Source: JALSNL01 sp036479585
Lineage (GTDB): Bacteria > Bacteroidota > Ignavibacteria > Ignavibacteriales > Melioribacteraceae
DNA: 64,000 nt
Assembly: GCA_965224785.1 (NCBI GenBank)
Contig: OZ245062.1
Coordinates: 682,001-746,000, forward strand
Direction: 5' to 3'
The position numbers were made by a program, and so were the translations under genes. The notes under the pieces are model-generated. The model worked only from the letters and a program-made list of their open reading frames with translations. It was not told the origin of the DNA and did no database searches. Below are positions 52,622 to 61,509 of this stretch, piece after piece (the stretch's first letter is position 1; each line of letters starts with the position of its first letter).

Positions 52622-55600
52622 ATGAAGAAACGAAAAACAATATATATCTTTTCTATTTTAGTTGCTTTTTTACTTTTTAGTGTTTTTGCAGAATATAATC
52701 AAAATAATGATTATGCAGATATTCTGGAAACAAAAAAACTTAGAAAAGAAATGAAGCGAACAACAGCAATTGATAGAGCTGAATGGGAATTCATGATGTT
52801 ACGCAATCCCAAAACAAATGAAATACCGAGAGGAATATTTGCAAAAGAACAGGACTTTGCAAAAACACTTCCTAAACTTGAAGAGAAAGTTCTTTTTAAG
52901 AATGGTTCTGTACAAAATACTCAAGCAATAGGTTGGCAAGAAAGGGGACCGAATAATGTTGGTGGTAGAACGAGAGCATTTGCTGCTGATAGTAGAAACA
53001 AAGATATAATTAATGCAGGCGGTATTTCTGGAGGAATGTGGCGTTCCGTAAATGGTGGAACCTCATGGACACAAGTAACTTCAGCGTCAGCATTCCCACC
53101 TATTAGCTGCATTGTTCAGGATCCAAGAAATGGTCAAGAGAATACTTGGTATGCAGGAACTGGTGAACAGCAAGGAAATTCATCATCTGCCACTGGTGCT
53201 TCGTATTTTGGTAATGGTATTTATAAATCTACAGATAATGGTGCTAGTTGGAGCTTACTTCCTTCTACTTCTGGAGGTAATGTTTACACCTGGGATAATG
53301 ATTGGGAATTTTCTAATAGTATAGGAATATCACCAACTACTGGTACAATATTTGTCGCCGAAAATAGTTCAATAAGAAGAAGTACCAACGGCGGAACAAC
53401 ATGGAGTGTAGCAAAAGGTGATCTAAATTCAATTAGTAGATCGGAGGTAACAGTAAATAGCACTGGGCATATATACGCATCCATTTCAAGCAGTAATGCA
53501 CAAAAAGGTATTTGGAAATCTACTGATGATGGAATAAACTGGACAAATATTACACCAGTTGCTGGAGTAAATTCTACCACAAATTTCCCAGGTAATTATC
53601 CTAGAGTTATACTAGCACATGCACCAAATAACAATAACAAAGTTTATATTTTAGCATACACACCAAGTGCAGGTCAGCAAAAACCTTCACCAAGTACAGA
53701 TGGATCAAGTTTGTGGATGTATGATGCATCATTAAATGGTACAGCACAATGGGTTGATAGATCATCTAATTTGCCAACATGGGTAAATCCAGTTGGTGGA
53801 ATGGATACACAAGGTGGCTATAACCTAATTCTTAATGTTAAGCCAGATGATGAAAATTTTGTTATTGTAGGAACAACAAGTTTGTTTAGATCTACTGATG
53901 GATTTACTACAAAGGCTGGTCTAACATCAACTCATTGGATTGGTGGATATTCTATTGTAAATAATATTTCTCAATATGCTTCACATCATCCTGATGTTCA
54001 TACCGGATATTTTGAACCTGGAAACACAGGTGTTTATTACTCTGGGCACGATGGAGGTCTTTCCAAAACTACAAATATCGCTGCTGCTGCTATATCTTGG
54101 AGTGATATAGACGATACTTATAATGTTACCCAATTCTACTCAGTTTCTATTGATCCAGAACTTAATGGAAATTATATGTCAGCTGGTGCTCAAGATAACG
54201 GTGTTAAATTTACCCCGAATGGAGGGTTAGCAAATTGGTCAGAATTCCAAGGTGGTGGTGACGGTGCATTTACAGAAGTTGCTCCTCTGGCTGATGATCG
54301 TGTTTATACAGAAACACAAAATGGTAATATAGCAGCGTTTACGAGAACTAACGGATATATGGGAAGTTTAAAACCTTCAGGTTCAACAAATCAATTATTT
54401 GTTAATCCATTTATTCTTGATCCTAATAATTCTAGCTTGTTGTATTATGGAGGCGGGAATAATGTTTCAAATTCTGGCATTTGGCTTAATACTAATCCAA
54501 TTACTGGAGGCAGTTTTGCTAATCCAGCTACTCCTACTGGTTGGACATTCATTGCTTCAAATCCTGTTGATGGTCTTGGTGATGGTAAAACCTCTGCTAT
54601 AGACGTTTCTTATACAAATTCTGCAAATGTAGTTTATTTTGGGACAAATGATGGGAAGGTTTTTAAAATTACAGATCCTACAGGAACACCAGTTACTACA
54701 AATGTTTCTACCGGCTTACCAGGTGCTTATGTAAGTGGTATTGCTATTGATCCAACGAACTCAAATAATGTTATGGTTGTTTTTAGTAATTATGGTGTTA
54801 ATAGTATTTATTATACCTCAACTGGAGGAACGTCATGGACATTTGTGGAAGGTAATCTTAATGCAGCTATCGGACCATCAGTTAGATCGTGCGAAATTTT
54901 TCAAGTTGATGGTACAACACATTATTTTGTGGGTACAAGTATTGGTTTGTACTTTACACTAACACTTAACGGAGTTGCAACTGTTTGGACTCAAGAAGCA
55001 TCTTCAACAATTGGTAATACTATTTGTGCTGCACTTGACTGGAGATCAGACTTGGGAACAATTGCAAAATCATCTTCTCTTAATGGTACACAAGCAGTTG
55101 GTGCAGTGTCTATTGCTGTTGGTACTCATGGTCGTGGAGCATTCCAAGGGACATTAGTGAATCCGTTACCTGTTGAATTAACAACTTTTGTAGGAAATTA
55201 TAATGGTAATTCAGTTGAATTAATTTGGGAAACTGCGACTGAAGTAAACAACTATGGTTTTGAAATTGAAAGAAAAAAATCAGATCAAAGTGAATGGGAA
55301 TCCATTGAGTTTATTTCAGGGCATGGAAATAGTAATTCTGCAAAACAATATTCATTTACTGACAATAATTTATATGGTAGCGAAAAGTTCTATTATAGAC
55401 TAAAACAAATTGATATAGATGGAACATTTGAATATTCAAGTATAGTTGAAATAGTAATTGTAATAGAAGGGTTTGAACTATCTCAAAACTATCCAAATCC
55501 TTTTAATCCAACAACTAATATTTCCTATACAATTCCAGAAATTGCTGATGTGAAAGTTGAAATATACAGTATTACAGGAGAGTTAGTAACTCAATTAGTA

Positions 55601-55753
55601 AACTCAAAACAAAACGCTGGAAACTATTCTGTAGATTTTAATGCAGGTGAAGTTAATGACTTAAGTTCAGGTATGTATATTTATAGGATTTCCGCAATTG
55701 GTATTTCAGGTAATAATTTTGTGAAATCTAAAAAAATGTTAATGATTAAATAA
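52622..55753 (+). CDS. Large secreted Asp-box/sortilin-like beta-propeller with type IX sorting domain
   Basis: Secreted protein of 1043 residues with a signal peptide (about 1-22, IFSILVAFLLFSVFAEY). Residues about 95-870 contain many Asp-box turns (SVNGGTSWTQV, STDNGASWSLL, STNGGTTWSVA, STDDGINWTNI) and YAGTGE, KSTDG blocks, as in VPS10/BNR-type tandem propellers. About 875-955 is a beta-sandwich (LPVELTTFVGNYNG), and the end is the type IX sorting domain (NYPNPFNPTT ... KKMLMIK). A GGGAG Shine-Dalgarno precedes the ATG. It is divergent from the LytTR kinase and followed by a terminator. The ligand is unknown. Confidence 0.83.
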   Translation: MKKRKTIYIFSILVAFLLFSVFAEYNQNNDYADILETKKLRKEMKRTTAIDRAEWEFMMLRNPKTNEIPRGIFAKEQDFAKTLPKLEEKVLFKNGSVQNTQAIGWQERGPNNVGGRTRAFAADSRNKDIINAGGISGGMWRSVNGGTSWTQVTSASAFPPISCIVQDPRNGQENTWYAGTGEQQGNSSSATGASYFGNGIYKSTDNGASWSLLPSTSGGNVYTWDNDWEFSNSIGISPTTGTIFVAENSSIRRSTNGGTTWSVAKGDLNSISRSEVTVNSTGHIYASISSSNAQKGIWKSTDDGINWTNITPVAGVNSTTNFPGNYPRVILAHAPNNNNKVYILAYTPSAGQQKPSPSTDGSSLWMYDASLNGTAQWVDRSSNLPTWVNPVGGMDTQGGYNLILNVKPDDENFVIVGTTSLFRSTDGFTTKAGLTSTHWIGGYSIVNNISQYASHHPDVHTGYFEPGNTGVYYSGHDGGLSKTTNIAAAAISWSDIDDTYNVTQFYSVSIDPELNGNYMSAGAQDNGVKFTPNGGLANWSEFQGGGDGAFTEVAPLADDRVYTETQNGNIAAFTRTNGYMGSLKPSGSTNQLFVNPFILDPNNSSLLYYGGGNNVSNSGIWLNTNPITGGSFANPATPTGWTFIASNPVDGLGDGKTSAIDVSYTNSANVVYFGTNDGKVFKITDPTGTPVTTNVSTGLPGAYVSGIAIDPTNSNNVMVVFSNYGVNSIYYTSTGGTSWTFVEGNLNAAIGPSVRSCEIFQVDGTTHYFVGTSIGLYFTLTLNGVATVWTQEASSTIGNTICAALDWRSDLGTIAKSSSLNGTQAVGAVSIAVGTHGRGAFQGTLVNPLPVELTTFVGNYNGNSVELIWETATEVNNYGFEIERKKSDQSEWESIEFISGHGNSNSAKQYSFTDNNLYGSEKFYYRLKQIDIDGTFEYSSIVEIVIVIEGFELSQNYPNPFNPTTNISYTIPEIADVKVEIYSITGELVTQLVNSKQNAGNYSVDFNAGEVNDLSSGMYIYRISAIGISGNNFVKSKKMLMIK

Positions 55754-55780
55754 TAATAGTATTGTAAAAATAATACTTTA

Positions 55781-55812
55781 GGGTGGCTTACTATGTGAGT
55801 CGCCTATTTTTG
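55781..55812 (+). terminator. Terminator after the 1043-residue propeller gene
   Basis: A ten-base stem (GGTGGCTTAC / GTGAGTCGCC, three G-T pairs, TAT loop) is followed by TATTTTTG about 30 bases past the stop. Confidence 0.7.
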
Positions 55813-55832
55813 TTAACAAATTATCAAATTAT

Positions 55833-55970
55833 ATGAATGAAAATATAACAGAAGATTATGTACATCCAGATTCTATGTTTGATCGTAAATATTATAAAAG
55901 AAAAATAACAATTTATTCATTACTTTCTCTATTCATAGTTCTAGCAATAACTTCCGTATTGTTAGTTTAA
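55833..55970 (+). CDS. Small single-pass membrane protein, 45 residues
   Basis: The open frame encodes a hydrophilic, acidic N-terminus (MNENITEDYVHPDSMF), a basic stretch (DRKYYKRK) and one transmembrane helix (about 27-45, IYSLLSLFIVLAITSVLLV). The pattern of polar head, Arg/Lys girdle and clean helix is unlikely for random AT-rich DNA. No good ribosome-binding site is visible, and it is right after the terminator, which lowers confidence. No homologue is recognised. Confidence 0.4.
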   Translation: MNENITEDYVHPDSMFDRKYYKRKITIYSLLSLFIVLAITSVLLV

Positions 55971-56522
55971 TAACAACTCTAAAAACATTCTTATATGTTT
56001 GAGTTTACTTTCTAATTGTCATATTTATTTTATCGTTCTTAAGTAATGAACTATCAACTGAAAATAAATGTTTATCGAATAAAGTTAGACTAGAAAAAAT
56101 TAGAAATAATCCTTCCATTATTTCAGAATATTAAGAGATTGAACGGCTTACACAAAACTTAATTCTAATTTTAGTAACATTCCAAATGAATTCCAATCGG
56201 TTGTCGCAGACGTATAAATTTAATTTAGACTAGCTATTCTAGATCCTGATGGTAACTTAACAAGCGGAATTATTAGAACCAGAACAACAATTTAAAATTC
56301 CGACAAATTATTTTATACTATAAAACAATTCTCATAATTCTTTACCATATTCTCAAATATGGTAAGAATATCCTAAGTGAAATATTACACAAAAATTCTT
56401 TTCTCAAATCATTCTTTTCCTGTACTTAAACAGATAAAATAAATAACATCTAGTAGAAGTATTTTGGCATAATAGTTATACACTTTAAACAAAGTTATAT
56501 ACAAAACGTTTAAGGAGAAATT
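55971..56522. other. Apparently decayed intergenic region
   Basis: No open frame of note in 550 bases. At about 56248-56272 the bases GATGGTAACTTAACAAGCGG resemble the sorting-domain coding stretch for ASNLTSGIY at 11206-11230, so this may be the remnant of a sorting-domain gene. The last 70 bases hold the promoter region of the ferredoxin oxidoreductase operon, with AAGGAG before its ATG. Confidence 0.35.
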
Positions 56523-56810
56523 ATGGCAAAAGTTAAAGGAGATATCTTCCTGGATATTGAACAGTGTAAGGGCTGTGAGCTTTGCATTGAAGCATGTCCT
56601 CAAGATTCACTAGAACGTTCGAAACAAGTAAACAATAAAGGTTATCTCTATATTGTTAAGGTAGAAGACAATTGTACTGGTTGTACAAATTGTGCATTGG
56701 TTTGCCCAGAAGGAGCAATAACTGTTTACAGAAAAGTTGGTAAGAAAAAAGAAAAAGTAACTAGAATTGAAAATATTACGAGCGACATGACAATAAAGGT
56801 GGATAAATGA
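56523..56810 (+). CDS. 2-oxoacid:ferredoxin oxidoreductase, delta (2x4Fe-4S) subunit
   Basis: Ferredoxin-like subunit of 95 residues with two 4Fe-4S motifs, CKGCELCIEACP and CTGCTNCALVCP. First gene of the four-gene operon delta-alpha-beta-gamma encoding a 2-oxoacid:ferredoxin oxidoreductase. It carries electrons between the ThDP site and soluble ferredoxin. Its stop overlaps the alpha ATG by four bases. Confidence 0.92.
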   Translation: MAKVKGDIFLDIEQCKGCELCIEACPQDSLERSKQVNNKGYLYIVKVEDNCTGCTNCALVCPEGAITVYRKVGKKKEKVTRIENITSDMTIKVDK

Positions 56811-57898
56811 GTGATATAAAATTAATGAAAGGAAACGAAGCGCTGGCTGAAGCAGCAATACGTGTAGGTTGCGATGCTTATTTCGGTTATCCAATTACTC
56901 CGCAATCTGAAATACTTGAATATTTAACTCGTGAAGCTGATGCAAGAACCGGAATGGTAGTGCTACAAGCAGAAAGTGAAATTGCCTCGATCAATATGGT
57001 TTATGGAGCAGCTGGGACTGGAAAAAAAATTATGACTTCATCTTCAAGTCCTGGAATGAGTTTGATGCAAGAAGGAATTTCCTATATCGCTTGTGCAGAA
57101 CTTCCTTGTTTAATAGTTAATGTTAGCCGTGGTGGACCTGGTTTGGGAACAATTCAACCTGGTCAAAGTGATTATTTTCAATCGGTAAAAGGTGGTGGAC
57201 ATGGCGATTATAGGTTGATAGTATTAGCTCCTTCAACAGTTCAAGAAATGTCGGATTTTGTGAAACTTGGATTTGATTTAGCATTTAAATATAGAAATCC
57301 AATTTTAATTTTAACAGACGGTGCATTAGGACAAATGATGGAAAAGGTTGAGTTCTTTAAGCAACAACCAAGAGAAGATATAATTACCGGATGGGAAACA
57401 ATTGGCATGCCTGATGATAGACCGAGCAATGTTATAACTTCTTTGCATATTCAACCCGACAAAATGGAAGAGATAAATATTCATCTTCAAAAGAAGTACA
57501 AAGAAATGGAAGAAAATGAAATACGAGTTGAGATGATTGATTGTGAAGATGCAGATTATATAATTACAGGTTACGGATTGGTTGCAAGAATTTGTCAGAA
57601 AGCAGCTGAGTTAGGAAGAGAGAAAGGAATAAAAATAGGAGTCATCCGACCAATAACACTTTTTCCATTTCCTTATGAAACATATTTTAATATTGCAGAT
57701 AAAGTAAAAGGAATTTTAGATGTTGAGATGAGTGCAGGGCAAATGGTAGAAGATGTTAGACTTGGAGTGAACGGAAAAGTTCCGGTAGAATTTTATGGAA
57801 GAATGGGAGGAATGGTTCCAACTCCGGAAGAAATTCTTGAAGCTCTTGAGACTAAACTTGGTACAACTGAGATAAAAAATGTGGGAGGCGAAAAATGA
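56807..57898 (+). CDS. vorB: 2-oxoacid:ferredoxin oxidoreductase, alpha subunit (KorA/VorB-like)
   Basis: Alpha subunit of 363 residues with the pyrimidine-binding YPITPQSEILEYL block and the transketolase C-terminal-like domain (VIRPITLFPFPYE). Its length and opening (MKGNEALAEAAIRVGCDAYFGYPITPQ) match VorB/KorA-type subunits of branched-chain or 2-oxoglutarate enzymes. Exact substrate is not settled by the sequence. Overlaps the beta gene by four bases. Confidence 0.9.
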   Translation: MSDIKLMKGNEALAEAAIRVGCDAYFGYPITPQSEILEYLTREADARTGMVVLQAESEIASINMVYGAAGTGKKIMTSSSSPGMSLMQEGISYIACAELPCLIVNVSRGGPGLGTIQPGQSDYFQSVKGGGHGDYRLIVLAPSTVQEMSDFVKLGFDLAFKYRNPILILTDGALGQMMEKVEFFKQQPREDIITGWETIGMPDDRPSNVITSLHIQPDKMEEINIHLQKKYKEMEENEIRVEMIDCEDADYIITGYGLVARICQKAAELGREKGIKIGVIRPITLFPFPYETYFNIADKVKGILDVEMSAGQMVEDVRLGVNGKVPVEFYGRMGGMVPTPEEILEALETKLGTTEIKNVGGEK

Positions 57899-58716
57899 AC
57901 GAAAGAACAATGCTTGAAGGTGAACATTTTGAAACGACTGTTTTACGAGATGAATCAATTAGAGAAACTGAAAATATAGTTTATAACAGACCAGGAACTT
58001 TAAAAGATGTTCCTTTTCATTATTGCCCCGGCTGTGCTCACGGCGTGGTTCATAGGCTTATTGCCGAAGTGATTGAAGAAATGGGAATCCAATCTGAAAC
58101 AATTGGAGTTGCTCCGGTTGGTTGTGCAGTATTTGCTTATAACTATCTTGATGTTGATATGACCCAAGCAGCTCACGGTAGAGCTTCAGCAGTTGCAACC
58201 GGAATTAAAAGAGTGTTACCTGAAAAATATGTGTTTTCATATCAAGGAGACGGAGACCTTGCTGCCATCGGAACTGGAGAGACAATTCATACTTGTAACA
58301 GAAGAGAGAATATTCTTTTCATCTTTATAAACAATGGAATTTACGGAATGACTGGTGGACAAATGGCTCCTACTACTTTACCGGGAATGAAATCAACAAC
58401 ATCACCTTTTGGAAGAGATGTTGAGACAATGGGAGCTCCGTTAAAAATTACAGAAATGCTAGCTACTTTGCCTGGTACTCAATATGTTACAAGGCAGGCA
58501 GTTTTTAAACCAGGATTAGTTAGAAAAACTAAGAAAGCAATTAGAAAAGGATTTGAATTACAAAAAGAGAAAAAGGGAACTTGCTTTATTGAAGTGGTGG
58601 CAAATTGTCCATCAAACTGGAAGATGACTCCAGTTGAATCAAATCACTGGCTAGAAGAAAATATGATTCCGTATTATCCATTGGGCGATATAAAAGTACC
58701 AGACGGAGGGAAATAA
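57895..58716 (+). CDS. 2-oxoacid:ferredoxin oxidoreductase, beta (ThDP) subunit
   Basis: Thiamin diphosphate subunit of 273 residues. It has CPGCAHG at about residue 43-49, the ThDP motif GDGDLAAIGTGE, and the NNGIYGMTGGQMAPTT loop. Together with alpha and gamma it decarboxylates a 2-oxoacid to acyl-CoA with reduction of ferredoxin, or the reverse. The long N-terminal extension (about 30 residues) is unremarkable. The gamma gene follows two bases later. Confidence 0.92.
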   Translation: MNERTMLEGEHFETTVLRDESIRETENIVYNRPGTLKDVPFHYCPGCAHGVVHRLIAEVIEEMGIQSETIGVAPVGCAVFAYNYLDVDMTQAAHGRASAVATGIKRVLPEKYVFSYQGDGDLAAIGTGETIHTCNRRENILFIFINNGIYGMTGGQMAPTTLPGMKSTTSPFGRDVETMGAPLKITEMLATLPGTQYVTRQAVFKPGLVRKTKKAIRKGFELQKEKKGTCFIEVVANCPSNWKMTPVESNHWLEENMIPYYPLGDIKVPDGGK

Positions 58717-58718
58717 TT

Positions 58719-59273
58719 ATGAATGAAGAAATTATTATTGCTGGCTTTGGCGGACAAGGTGTTCTTTCAATGGGAATGATACTTTGTTACTCTGGAATGA
58801 TTGAAAATAAAGAAGTTACTTGGATGCCATCTTATGGGCCTGAAATGCGTGGCGGAACAGCAAACTGTATTGCTATTGTTAGCGATTCAAAAATTAGTTC
58901 TCCAATTATTTCTAAGTTCGATACTGTGATTGCTTTGAACCAACCATCTGTTGATAAATTTGAAAAAGCAGTTAAACCTGGAGGTCTATTATTGTTTGAA
59001 GCTAACAATGTTATTCATCCTCCCACACGTGAAGATATTGATATCATTGGACTTGATGCAGTTAACGAAGCTGCCAAAATGAAAAATACAAAAATTATGA
59101 ATATGATAATGCTTGGTGGCTTTCTAAAAAAGAAACCAATACTTAAGATAAGTAATATACTTGAAGGATTAAAACAAGTGTTGCCTGAAAGATATCATCA
59201 TCTATTACCTCTTAATGAAGAAGCATTAAGAAAAGGTATGGCATTAGTTGAAGAAGCTGAAGTAGTATCCTAA
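58719..59273 (+). CDS. 2-oxoacid:ferredoxin oxidoreductase, gamma subunit
   Basis: Gamma subunit of 184 residues of the POR-family type, opening IIIAGFGGQGVLSMG and with the typical PSYGPEMRGGTANC block. It binds CoA together with the other subunits. Last gene of the operon, followed 20-odd bases later by a rho-independent terminator. Confidence 0.93.
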   Translation: MNEEIIIAGFGGQGVLSMGMILCYSGMIENKEVTWMPSYGPEMRGGTANCIAIVSDSKISSPIISKFDTVIALNQPSVDKFEKAVKPGGLLLFEANNVIHPPTREDIDIIGLDAVNEAAKMKNTKIMNMIMLGGFLKKKPILKISNILEGLKQVLPERYHHLLPLNEEALRKGMALVEEAEVVS

Positions 59274-59295
59274 ATTTTGATGCCTTTTTAGAGAA

Positions 59296-59324
59296 AACCT
59301 GCACTATTTTGTGTGGGTTTTTTT
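59296..59324 (+). terminator. Rho-independent terminator after the oxidoreductase operon
   Basis: AACCTGCAC pairs with GTGTGGGTT (two G-T pairs) around TATTTT-like loop and is followed by a T-run. Confidence 0.8.
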
Positions 59325-59421
59325 ATGTTTTTTTGAATTGATAAACTCTAAGTTTGATAGTATCTTGCAATCTGTTTTTACAGTTTTTCAACGGTTTAAC
59401 TTTCTTTTTAAATTCTATTAA

Positions 59422-61497
59422 ATGAAAAAATATTTACTACTATTATCGTTCACTCTACATTTTTCTCTGCTTGCTCAAACAAGTCAAGAAAGTTTGAATA
59501 AAACTTTAGATGATGACAATACAAAGTTTACAAATGTTGGTAACATTGGTATTACACTAACTAACTTTGGAACTTATGGACATGGCTTCAGCAAGTGGCC
59601 GGAGCAACCTTCGTGCGAGTTCCCAATTGGTAGTGGAATAGAACATATTTTTGATGGTGGACTTTGGATTGGTGCTTTTATTAGTGATGATGCAAACGGA
59701 AGCAATAGGAATGGTCCTTTTGTTACAACCGGAGCAGTTGATGCTTCATCCATTGCAACGAGAGGTGGCGGATTTGAATACACAAATTCTGTTGGAAGTA
59801 AAACTATAGAAAGGTCATCTTTATTAGATTCTAAATTTTTTGACCCTGATGCAATTTCGCACCAAGATTTAGTAATGAATTTTGATGATATAAACACAAC
59901 ATATAGCAATGGCGAACTTATAGTTGACCATCGTCCTTTAGGTGTAAGCATTCGTCAAGAAACCTATGCTTGGAATTTCCCATTTGCAGATTTTTTTGTA
60001 ATTTCTAATTATTGGATCAAAAATACTTCCAACAAATATTTAGATAGTTTGCATATTGGTTTGTGGACTGACACAGTAGTAAGAAACACAAACATTACTT
60101 CACCTAGATCTGGCGGCTCATTCTATAATAAAGGTGGAAATGGTTTTAGCGATTCTCTAAAAATTGCGTATGAGTTTGATGCAGCCGGAGACGTTGGCTT
60201 TACAGATAGTTATATCGGGATTCAATATCTTGGTTCAAATAAAAATGTGGATTCTGTAAACTTTGTAACTTGGCAATTTCGAAATACCAACGACCCAAAT
60301 TTTTTCGCTCCTCAAAATGACATTCAAAGATTTAAAAAGCTACTTGGATTTTTTGGTGGTTCAAATAAATTTAACAATGGAATTACACCTTCAGCACTTC
60401 AACAAGCAAGTAATCGTTCAATGCTAATAGCCGCAGAAGTAAATGAATCATTAGCTCCTGGCGACTCGATAAATATTACATTTGCTTTTGTTGCTGCAAA
60501 AAAGTTTGGGACTGACTTACCTTCGTTTGATACTGATGTTCAAAAAACAAATTTGTACTCCAATGCAAGCTGGGCTTTACGAGCTTACAACGGAGAAGAT
60601 AAAAATGGTAATGGCATTCTTGAACCAAATGAAGATTTAGATGGCAATGGAAAAATTACAAGATATATTTTACCTTCGCCTCCGCTAAACCCTAAGATTA
60701 AAGTGATTCCAGAAAACCAAGCAATTACAATTTACTGGGATAAAAGAGCGGAGGAATCAATCGATCCAATTTCTGCTGAGAAAGATTTTGAAGGTTATAG
60801 ACTTTATAGAACCAATGCCGGATTTGATTTAACTGAAGCTCAAGATATAAATGCTTCGTTAATTGAGATTGCAGAGTTTGATAGCATCAATAATTCCATT
60901 GGATTTAATACTGGTTTTTCTTTTGTTGAATTAGCTGAACCAATTAAATTTGAAAACGATGAAACAGAATATTGGTACAAGTTTGAAGTTGGAAATCAAT
61001 TGAACGGATGGCAGTACGTCTATACCGTTACTGCTTTTGATAAAGGTGATGCCAAAAATAATTTGGAAAGTTTGGAAAGTAGTCCTCTAACAAATTTACA
61101 AAAAGTATTACCAGGAACTCCAGCAATTAAAGATGAAACAACCGAGATTGGAGTTTATCCAAATCCATATTACGGAAGTGCATATTGGGATGGCAGTTCG
61201 GAGAGATTAAGAAAAATTTATTTTTACAATTTGCCTGAGGAATGTGAAATTACAATCTATACATTATCAGGAGATGTAGTAGAAACAATTTATCACAATC
61301 AACAAAGCAATGGCTCTGACTTAAGATGGTTTGAAACATTTTCAAAAGATGGTAAACAAAAAATGTCTGGTGGCGAACACGCTTGGGATTTAATTACAAA
61401 TAGTGATCAAGCAATAGCAACTGGTTTATACTTGTTTACTGTGAAAAATCTGAAAAGTGAAAATATTAAACGTGGAAAATTTTTAATAATAAAATAA
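59422..61497 (+). CDS. Secreted protein with FnIII-like domain and C-terminal sorting-type domain
   Basis: Protein of 691 residues with a signal peptide (about 1-19, LLLLSFTLHFSLLAQ). About 25-410 is a beta-rich domain with NIGITLTNFGTYGHGF, GGLWIGAFI and a Ca-binding-like stretch DKNGNGILEPNEDLDGNGK near 390-410. A fibronectin-III-like domain (about 420-560, ITIYWDKRAEESIDP, FEGYRLYRTNAGF) follows. The C-terminus IGVYPNPYYGSAYWDGS ... RGKFLIIK is a FlgD/sorting-domain variant. Commonly seen in Ignavibacteria-type genomes; function unknown. The next gene is 12 bases downstream. Confidence 0.75.
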   Translation: MKKYLLLLSFTLHFSLLAQTSQESLNKTLDDDNTKFTNVGNIGITLTNFGTYGHGFSKWPEQPSCEFPIGSGIEHIFDGGLWIGAFISDDANGSNRNGPFVTTGAVDASSIATRGGGFEYTNSVGSKTIERSSLLDSKFFDPDAISHQDLVMNFDDINTTYSNGELIVDHRPLGVSIRQETYAWNFPFADFFVISNYWIKNTSNKYLDSLHIGLWTDTVVRNTNITSPRSGGSFYNKGGNGFSDSLKIAYEFDAAGDVGFTDSYIGIQYLGSNKNVDSVNFVTWQFRNTNDPNFFAPQNDIQRFKKLLGFFGGSNKFNNGITPSALQQASNRSMLIAAEVNESLAPGDSINITFAFVAAKKFGTDLPSFDTDVQKTNLYSNASWALRAYNGEDKNGNGILEPNEDLDGNGKITRYILPSPPLNPKIKVIPENQAITIYWDKRAEESIDPISAEKDFEGYRLYRTNAGFDLTEAQDINASLIEIAEFDSINNSIGFNTGFSFVELAEPIKFENDETEYWYKFEVGNQLNGWQYVYTVTAFDKGDAKNNLESLESSPLTNLQKVLPGTPAIKDETTEIGVYPNPYYGSAYWDGSSERLRKIYFYNLPEECEITIYTLSGDVVETIYHNQQSNGSDLRWFETFSKDGKQKMSGGEHAWDLITNSDQAIATGLYLFTVKNLKSENIKRGKFLIIK

Positions 61498-61509
61498 AAG
61501 GGAATATAA

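Noticed and set aside
59574..59951. 125-residue minus-strand frame
   Set aside because: Lies inside the secreted-protein gene starting at 59422, which has a signal peptide and consistent domain structure.
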